NCBI GenBank assembly: GCA_964528445.1 | Contig: CAZGSL010000049.1 | Location: 1 to 11,977, forward strand | Source: JAXHMM01 sp964528445 | Lineage (GTDB): Bacteria > Bacteroidota > Rhodothermia > Balneolales > Balneolaceae | Direction: 5' to 3' | Length of the DNA: 11,977 nucleotides | Shown: piece after piece, positions 6,646 through 11,977 of the stretch | Layout: every line of letters starts with the position of its first letter | Position numbering within the stretch: position 1 is the first letter of the stretch | The notes under the pieces: generated by a model | The model's input: only the letters and a program-made list of their open reading frames with translations | The model's database searches: none | Told to the model about the DNA's origin: nothing | Translations under genes and position numbers: made by a program

Positions 6646-7755
6646 ATGCTAGGCGAGAAATTCTCCAGAAAGTTTTTCCTCAAATCGGGCCTTCTTGCAG
6701 GGGCCGGAACCATGCTGGGTTCCCTGCTCTGGGGCGGCAGTTCCTCCTCTTCCCAGCAATACGCCGAAGACGGACCTCCCCACGAGGGTATCGACCACGG
6801 GGGGATGACAACGGTAGGAACCGTGGATCACGATCGGAACGGTTTCCATCCCCACGATATGCTCACCGACTGGGAGACCGGAGAGGTCTCCACCCTGCCC
6901 GGGGGACAGACACTTCGGGAGTTCCGGATCGCGGCGGTGGACAGGGAGATTGAGATCGCGCCGGGCGTCTATTTCCCGGCATGGACCTACAACGGGACGG
7001 TCCCCGGACCCACCCTGCGGTGTACGGAGGGAGAGCGGATTCGCGTACATTTCAACAATTCCGGCTCCCATCCCCATACCATTCACTTTCACGGCATTCA
7101 CTCGGCGTCCATGGACGGCATCCCCGGCGCGGGCCCGGGCATGATCCATCCGGGCGAATCGTTTACCTACGAATTTGACGCCCTGCCGTTCGGCTGTCAC
7201 CTCTACCACTGCCACTCCACCCCGCTCAAGCGGCATATTCACAAAGGGCTCTACGGGGGATTCATCATCGATCCGGATCCGCAGCGTCATCCCGAATACC
7301 GCGACGCCGCCCGTTCGCGTCTGCTGGGGTCGGCCGAAAACGAGGAGTGGCAGGAGATGGTGATGGTCATGAACGGCTTCGACACCAATTTTGACGGCGA
7401 CAACGAGATCTATGCCGCCAATACGGTGGCCTTCGCCTATCAGCATGAGCCGATTCCGATAGAACGCGAACGCCCGGTACGTGTTTACCTGATCAACGCT
7501 ACCGAATTCGACCCCGTCAACTCCTTTCACCTGCATGCCAATTTCTTCGACTTTTACGATCACGGGACCACCCTCTATCCCTCCCGGGAGACCGTGGACA
7601 CCGTGATGTTCTGCCAGGCGCAGCGGGGCATCCTGGAGTTCGATTTCAACGGCTTCGAGCCGGGCAGCTACATGTTCCACGCCCACCAGTCGGAGTTCGC
7701 GGAGCTGGGATGGATGAGCCTGTTCGACGTACAACCCGGAAAACAGGAGACATGA
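6646..7755 (+). CDS. Exported two-domain multicopper oxidase
   Basis: A 369-aa two-cupredoxin-domain oxidase related to the blue copper oxidase of Nitrosomonas europaea. Such enzymes oxidise organic or metal substrates and reduce O2 to water. The N-terminus has a Tat-like signal, SRKFFLKSG (7-15) plus a hydrophobic run, with RK instead of RR. A His-rich segment follows (H46, H51, H62, H68, H70). Copper motifs: PHTIHFHGIH (143-152), HLYHCHS (185-191), FHLHANF (294-300), FHAHQSEFAELGW (344-356). Eight histidines for the trinuclear cluster are present (147, 149, 188, 190, 295, 297, 345, 347). The type 1 copper site is in domain 1: H144, C189 and H197, while the axial position is L202 instead of Met, as in high-potential laccases. 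Domain 2 has no Cys, so only one type 1 site. GTG at 6637 would add three residues but lies in the inverted repeat. Substrate unknown; the neighbouring ZIP gene suggests a metal ion. Confidence 0.9.
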   Translation: MLGEKFSRKFFLKSGLLAGAGTMLGSLLWGGSSSSSQQYAEDGPPHEGIDHGGMTTVGTVDHDRNGFHPHDMLTDWETGEVSTLPGGQTLREFRIAAVDREIEIAPGVYFPAWTYNGTVPGPTLRCTEGERIRVHFNNSGSHPHTIHFHGIHSASMDGIPGAGPGMIHPGESFTYEFDALPFGCHLYHCHSTPLKRHIHKGLYGGFIIDPDPQRHPEYRDAARSRLLGSAENEEWQEMVMVMNGFDTNFDGDNEIYAANTVAFAYQHEPIPIERERPVRVYLINATEFDPVNSFHLHANFFDFYDHGTTLYPSRETVDTVMFCQAQRGILEFDFNGFEPGSYMFHAHQSEFAELGWMSLFDVQPGKQET

Positions 7756-8921
7756 TGAAATCCTACGCCGAAAAACTCCCCAAATGGTTCTGGGCTGTCG
7801 TGCCCCTGGCCCTGCTGGCGGGGTCGGTCGTCCTCTTCCTCTCCACCGATCCCCTGGACCCGCTCGGGGTGACCGCTCCGCCCGCCGAAGAACTGGCGGT
7901 GGAGCAGACCAAGCTGGACGACAACGGCATCCACCTGAAAGTACGGGCCTATGGTTCCGAACCGATGAACATCGCCCAGGTGATGGTCGACGAGGCCTAC
8001 TGGAACTTCCACAAGGAGCCCGCCGGACCCATGCCACGCCTCTCCGGCGCCTGGATCACCATTCCCTACCCGTGGGTACAGCACGAGCTCCATGAGATCA
8101 CTCTCATCACCAATACGGGCATTACCTTCTCCCATACCATCGAAGTAGCCCAGGCCACTCCCGAGTGGTCCTTTTACCGGGTGGCGGCCTTCATCCTGCT
8201 GGGCATCTACATCGGTGTGATACCGGTGGGGCTGGGACTGATGTTCTATCCCTACCTGAAAACCCTGGGATCCCGCGGCATGCAGTTCCTGCTGGCCCTT
8301 ACGCTGGGACTGCTGATCTACTTGCTCCTGGACACCTTTATGGAGGGACTGGAACTGGCCGGAGAGACCGCATCCGTTTTCGAGGGCGGACTGCTGGTCT
8401 GGCTGGTCACGGGGCTCTCCTTCATGGCCATATTCGCGGTGGGACGCCGCGGCGGACGTGTGCCGACGGGACTCTCCCTGGCCACCTACCTCGCCCTGGG
8501 CATCGGGCTGCACAACCTGGGCGAAGGACTGGCCGTGGGGGCGGCCATGGCTTCGGGCGAGGCCGCCCTGGGCTCCTTCCTGGTCGTCGGATTCGTGCTC
8601 CATAATATTACCGAGGGCATCGGGATCGCCGCCCCGCTCCTGAAGAGAGAGACAAAACTGCTCACGTTCGCCGGACTCACCCTGCTGGCCGGCCTTCCGG
8701 CCGCGGGAGGCACCCTGCTGGGGGCCTTCTCCTACGCGCCGCAGTGGGGCGCCGTGCTCTTCGCCGTGGGCGCGGGCGCCATCCTGCAGGTCATCGTGGA
8801 GATCGGCCTCTATTTCTACCGGGAGACCGGTGCGGACGAGGTGCTCTCGGTCCCCAACATGGCTGCCTTCGTACTGGGCATCGCCGTCATGTACGGCACC
8901 GCGCTTATCGTAACGGTCTGA
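7755..8921 (+). CDS. ZIP-family metal transporter with extra periplasmic N-terminal domain
   Basis: A 388-aa inner-membrane protein. A signal peptide or anchor spans about 11-29. A beta-rich extracytoplasmic domain spans about 35-137, with aromatic and His residues (EAYWNFHKEP, HELHEITLIT, FSHTIEVA). Eight helices follow, at about 141-165, 175-194, 210-230, 241-263, 273-296, 302-324, 331-355 and 366-387. Helices 4 and 5 carry the ZIP metal-site motifs HNLGEG (H253, N254, E257) and HNITEG (H283, N284, E287). ZIP cores have periplasmic termini, which fits the position of the added domain. Likely moves Zn, Fe, Mn or related divalent ions into the cytoplasm; specificity cannot be read. The start overlaps the oxidase stop (TGATG). 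AGGAG (7745-7749) is well spaced (5 nt) for ATG 7755 and too close for ATG 7752, which would add one residue. Strong sign of translational coupling to the oxidase. Confidence 0.88.
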   Translation: MKSYAEKLPKWFWAVVPLALLAGSVVLFLSTDPLDPLGVTAPPAEELAVEQTKLDDNGIHLKVRAYGSEPMNIAQVMVDEAYWNFHKEPAGPMPRLSGAWITIPYPWVQHELHEITLITNTGITFSHTIEVAQATPEWSFYRVAAFILLGIYIGVIPVGLGLMFYPYLKTLGSRGMQFLLALTLGLLIYLLLDTFMEGLELAGETASVFEGGLLVWLVTGLSFMAIFAVGRRGGRVPTGLSLATYLALGIGLHNLGEGLAVGAAMASGEAALGSFLVVGFVLHNITEGIGIAAPLLKRETKLLTFAGLTLLAGLPAAGGTLLGAFSYAPQWGAVLFAVGAGAILQVIVEIGLYFYRETGADEVLSVPNMAAFVLGIAVMYGTALIVTV

Positions 8922-8925
8922 CCCC

Positions 8926-8953
8926 GCCGCACTCTTATTTGAATTTAAGCGGC
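8926..8953. other. Imperfect inverted repeat after the ZIP gene
   Basis: GCCG (8926-8929) and CTTA (8933-8936) can pair with CGGC (8950-8953) and TAAG (8946-8949), leaving a 3-nt bulge. No T-run follows. The words CTTATT and TAAGCGG recall the inverted repeat at 6607-6638, though spacing differs. The rest of the 84-nt gap to the next start shows no clear promoter or Shine-Dalgarno, so readthrough from the oxidase-ZIP unit is possible. Confidence 0.25.
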
Positions 8954-9005
8954 AGATCCCCCACCTTTCCATTTCTTATTTATCATCAACTCACCAGACT
9001 CCGCC

Positions 9006-11977
9006 ATGCATTCTAGGAACCTGTTTCGCTCTCTCCTCTTCACCCTGATGACCGCCGGACTGCTGGCGGCCTTTCCCGGCACGGCCCCGGCCCAGTCGGG
9101 AGCGTCTGTCAACATCGTTAACCGTCCCGCTCTTGACTCGCTCTTCAAGGATATGGATTTCCGTCCGGTAGGGCCTACACGCGGGGGACGTGTTACGGCG
9201 GTAGAGGGTCACCGTTCCCACCCCGCCACTTTCTACATGGGCGGCGCGGGGGGCAGCGGCGTATGGAAAACCGACGACTACGGCCAGAACTGGGAAAATA
9301 TCAGCGACGGACACGGCTTTTTGAGTACCTCCATCGGGGCCATCGAAGTAGCCGATTCCGATCCAAAGACCATCTACGTAGGCACAGGAACCGACGGGAT
9401 ACGGGCCAATGTCACCACCGGACGCGGCATGTACAAATCCAGCGACGCCGGGGAGAACTGGGAGTTTATCGGCCTGGAGGAGGCCGGGCAGATCGGGGCC
9501 GTAGAGGTGCATCCCGAAAATCCCGAGCGGGTCTTCGTGGCGGCCCTCGGCCATCCTTTCGGGAACAACCCGCAGCGAGGTGTGTTTCGCTCCACCGACG
9601 GGGGGGCGAACTGGGAGAAGGTGCTGTTCGCATCGGACTCCACCGGGGCCATCGACCTGGAGCTCCATCCCACCAATCCCGATATCATATACGCCTCCCT
9701 CTGGCGGGCCGAACGGAAACCGTGGACCATCATCAGCGGAGCCGCCTCGGAAGACGGCATCTACCGATCCACCGACGGGGGGGATTCCTGGGAACGCATC
9801 AGCGACGGACTGCCGCAGGGGCTGATCGGGAAGATTGACTTCGCTGTCAGTCAGGACGCGCCCGATCGCGTCTACGCCCTGGTGGAGGCCCCGGAGGAGG
9901 AAGAGGGTCTCTACCGGTCGGACGACCGCGGGGAGAGCTGGGAACTGGTGAACAGTTCCGGCGGCATCATGAGCCGGCCCTTCTACTTTACGAATATCGA
10001 AGCCGACCCGCAGGACGCCGATATCGTGCATGTGGGGAACGTACAATATTACGTCTCCACCGACGGGGGCGAGGAGTTCGACCGGCGACAGGTTACCCAC
10101 GTCGACGTGCACGATTTCTGGTTCAACCCGGACAACAGCGATATTCAGATCCAGGGCAACGACGGGGGCGCCACCGTATCCAGGGACGGCGGAGAGACCT
10201 GGTCCACCCAGATGAACCAGAACACCGCCGAACTCTATACGCTGAACATCGACGACCGTTTCCCCTACTGGCTGTACGCGGGACAACAGGACAACTCCAC
10301 CATTTCGGTGCCCAGCCTTCCGCCGGCCGACAATTCTGTGGTCGGCGACGAGGGCGTCTGGCAGGCGGTCGGCGGCTGCGAAACCGGCCCCGCGGTTCCC
10401 AAGATGGGACAATCCGCCATCATTTTCTCCAACTGCAAGGGTCGCTTCGGCAAATACAACGCCAATACGGGACAGGAACAAAACTACTGGGTCGGCGGAC
10501 AGTATATGTATGGGCGGAATCCCGCCGAACTGGAGTATCGTTTTCAGCGGGTGGCCCCCATTGAAGTCTCCCCTCACAATTCCGAGGAGGTATTTCACGG
10601 ATCCCAGTTCCTGCACCGCACGATGAACGGCGGGGAGTCGTGGGCCACCATCAGCCCGGACCTGACCGCGTTCAAGCCGGAGTACCAGATGCCCAGCGGG
10701 GGTCCCATCACCCGGGATATCACCGGTGAGGAACACTACAGCACCCTCTACTCCATCGAGGTCTCCAACACCGAACGCAACGTCATCTGGACGGGGGCCA
10801 ACGACGGACCCGTACACGTGACCCGCAGCCGCGGCGCGAACTGGACGGACGTTACGCCGGAGGAGCTGCCGCCCAACGGGCGTGTGGACGCCATTGCCTC
10901 CTCCCACCACCGCAGCGGCAAGGCGTACATCGCGGTGCACCGGAGATTTCTGGACGATTTCGACCCCTACATTTTCCGCACCGAGGATTACGGGGAGAGC
11001 TGGGAGCTTCTCACACCCGGCGACAACGGGCTGCCTTCGGGACATCCCGTCCGGGTGGTTCGGGAGGATCCCGACCGGGAGGGCCTGCTCTACGCCGGCA
11101 CCGACTGGGGGCTCTTTGTCTCTTTTGACGACGGGGAGAACTGGGAACAGCTGAAAGCCGGACTGCCCAACACGCCCATCACCGACATCAGGGTGCACCG
11201 GAAAGACCTGGTACTCTCCACAATGGGACGGGGTTTCTGGATACTGGACAACCTGACACCCCTGCACCAGATGACCTCCTCGACTATCTCCGAAACGCGC
11301 CATCTCTACAAGCCGAGGGAGGCTTATCGCATGCGGTACTGGGGAGGATTCGGGGGCGGCGTGCCCCAGTTCATCCAGGCGGGCGCGATGATCGACTTCA
11401 ATCTCGCCGATTCGCCGGATGAGCCGGTCACCTTGGAAATTCTCAACGACAGCGACGAGGTGATCCGCACCTTCGCCGGCGTCACGGAAAATTACGACAG
11501 GCCCCAGGAGGAGCAGGATCCGGCGCGGGTGATGATGACCCCTGACGGGCCGCCACCTGCCATACCGGACACCATCGAAGTGCTGGGGGGACACAACCGC
11601 TTTGTATGGGATCTGCGTTACCCGGGCGACACCGTCCCTTCCGAGTCGGCCGGCGAGTACTTCGGCGTCGGATCGGGTCCCATGGTACTGCCCGGCACCT
11701 ACAAGGTGCGGCTCTCCGCGGGCGAATGGAGCCAGACCGAGACCTTTCGGGTCAACATGGATCCCCGGGTGAAAGAGGCCGGGGTGACCATGGACGACCT
11801 GGAAGCCCAGCTTGAGCTCAATCTCGCGATGCGCAATACGATCGGCCGTGCCAACCGCCTGGAGGCCGAAGTGGAGGCCGCGCAGGAGGATATCCGGAGC
11901 CGCGTTGAGGAGGGAACGCTCCAGGAGAGCGACGCCGATCCCCTGCTGGAAGAGCTCGACCGGATCCATTCGGAGCT
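9006..11977 (+). CDS. Large secreted BNR-repeat (sortilin/VPS10-like beta-propeller) protein, 3' end beyond window
   Basis: An open frame of at least 990 codons from ATG 9006 to the window edge, with no stop. A signal peptide spans about 1-29 (FRSLLFTLMTAGLLAAF, cleavage near APA before QSG). The body is built of Asp-box (BNR) repeats of the type S-x-D-x-G-x-x-W: KTDDYGQNW (88-96), KSSDAGENW (144-152), RSTDGGANW (195-203), RSTDGGDSW (254-262), RSDDRGESW (304-312), VSTDGGEEF (350-358), VSRDGGETW (391-399), then further copies including RTMNGGESW, RTEDYGESW and VSFDDGENW. This indicates one or two large beta-propellers, as in sortilin-like proteins often annotated as glycosyl hydrolases without proof. 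After DNLTPLHQM comes a beta-sandwich-like region, then an acidic helical segment at the visible end. Periplasmic or secreted; ligand or substrate unknown. The C-terminus, including any sorting domain, is not visible. Confidence 0.88.
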   Translation, partial: MHSRNLFRSLLFTLMTAGLLAAFPGTAPAQSGASVNIVNRPALDSLFKDMDFRPVGPTRGGRVTAVEGHRSHPATFYMGGAGGSGVWKTDDYGQNWENISDGHGFLSTSIGAIEVADSDPKTIYVGTGTDGIRANVTTGRGMYKSSDAGENWEFIGLEEAGQIGAVEVHPENPERVFVAALGHPFGNNPQRGVFRSTDGGANWEKVLFASDSTGAIDLELHPTNPDIIYASLWRAERKPWTIISGAASEDGIYRSTDGGDSWERISDGLPQGLIGKIDFAVSQDAPDRVYALVEAPEEEEGLYRSDDRGESWELVNSSGGIMSRPFYFTNIEADPQDADIVHVGNVQYYVSTDGGEEFDRRQVTHVDVHDFWFNPDNSDIQIQGNDGGATVSRDGGETWSTQMNQNTAELYTLNIDDRFPYWLYAGQQDNSTISVPSLPPADNSVVGDEGVWQAVGGCETGPAVPKMGQSAIIFSNCKGRFGKYNANTGQEQNYWVGGQYMYGRNPAELEYRFQRVAPIEVSPHNSEEVFHGSQFLHRTMNGGESWATISPDLTAFKPEYQMPSGGPITRDITGEEHYSTLYSIEVSNTERNVIWTGANDGPVHVTRSRGANWTDVTPEELPPNGRVDAIASSHHRSGKAYIAVHRRFLDDFDPYIFRTEDYGESWELLTPGDNGLPSGHPVRVVREDPDREGLLYAGTDWGLFVSFDDGENWEQLKAGLPNTPITDIRVHRKDLVLSTMGRGFWILDNLTPLHQMTSSTISETRHLYKPREAYRMRYWGGFGGGVPQFIQAGAMIDFNLADSPDEPVTLEILNDSDEVIRTFAGVTENYDRPQEEQDPARVMMTPDGPPPAIPDTIEVLGGHNRFVWDLRYPGDTVPSESAGEYFGVGSGPMVLPGTYKVRLSAGEWSQTETFRVNMDPRVKEAGVTMDDLEAQLELNLAMRNTIGRANRLEAEVEAAQEDIRSRVEEGTLQESDADPLLEELDRIHSE

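Noticed and set aside
7710..7754. Earlier in-frame starts for the ZIP transporter within the end of the oxidase
   Set aside because: The charged MDEPVRRTTRKTGD extension overlaps the oxidase coding end, while AGGAG at 7745-7749 is well placed only for the ATG at 7755.
6649..8037. A 462-codon minus-strand frame opposite the oxidase and the start of the ZIP gene
   Set aside because: It spans two well-supported plus-strand genes and its translation shows no domain pattern.
9263..9838. A repeat-rich R/G/H frame overlapping the BNR gene that looks like a repetitive protein
   Set aside because: It is an out-of-frame reading of the Asp-box repeats in the real BNR frame.
9006..11160. Recurring short DNA words such as GACGGGGG that could suggest a CRISPR or tandem-repeat array
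   Set aside because: They are the coding of repeated Asp-box motifs (DGG) at irregular protein-domain spacing, with no constant repeat-spacer pattern.
8991..11969. A very long open frame (over 990 codons) on the minus strand opposite the BNR gene
   Set aside because: Its translation is low-complexity and rich in G, V, R, H and P with no family pattern. The plus frame encodes a clear signal peptide and many Asp-box repeats. Strong G/C third-position bias removes antisense stops, which explains the shadow.

Overview
The window reads as ordinary bacterial chromosome, about 60% GC in most genes, with several small regulatory regions of interest. The gene set suggests a deep-branching member of the Bacteroidota/Rhodothermota/Balneolota group: a secreted M14-type peptidase, a very large secreted BNR/sortilin-like protein, a YghO-like GNAT protein, and start codons mostly without Shine-Dalgarno sequences. 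This placement is inferred from protein style only; no rRNA or other marker gene is present. No tRNA, rRNA, CRISPR array, insertion sequence, phage gene or recognisable defence system was seen.

Layout. (1) Positions 65-1738, minus strand: an ABC-F translation factor of the EttA type. (2) Positions 2096-2311, plus strand: a cold-shock protein, followed by a strong rho-independent terminator that also looks usable from the other strand. (3) Positions 2468-3589, minus strand: a GNAT-fold protein convergent with the cold-shock gene. (4) Positions 3590-3800: a divergent promoter region with an inverted repeat and an exact tandem 8-bp repeat. (5) Positions 3801-6485, plus strand: a secreted M14-family zinc carboxypeptidase-like protein with a degenerate glutamine-amidotransferase-like C-terminal part. 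(6) Positions 6646-8921, plus strand: a two-gene unit of a two-domain multicopper oxidase and a ZIP-family metal transporter. The stop of the first overlaps the start of the second, and a perfect 11-bp inverted repeat sits just before the oxidase start. (7) Positions 9006 to the right edge, plus strand: a large secreted BNR-repeat protein, cut by the window end.

The most interesting part is the oxidase-ZIP pair. An exported multicopper oxidase coupled to a divalent-metal permease with an extra periplasmic N-terminal domain suggests a periplasmic oxidation-plus-transport module for iron, copper, manganese or zinc, loosely comparable in logic to the yeast Fet3-Ftr1 pair. Substrate and direction cannot be read from the sequence. 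The remaining genes look like housekeeping functions (EttA, cold-shock protein) and secreted proteolysis or carbohydrate/protein-binding functions, with no clear functional link to the metal pair.
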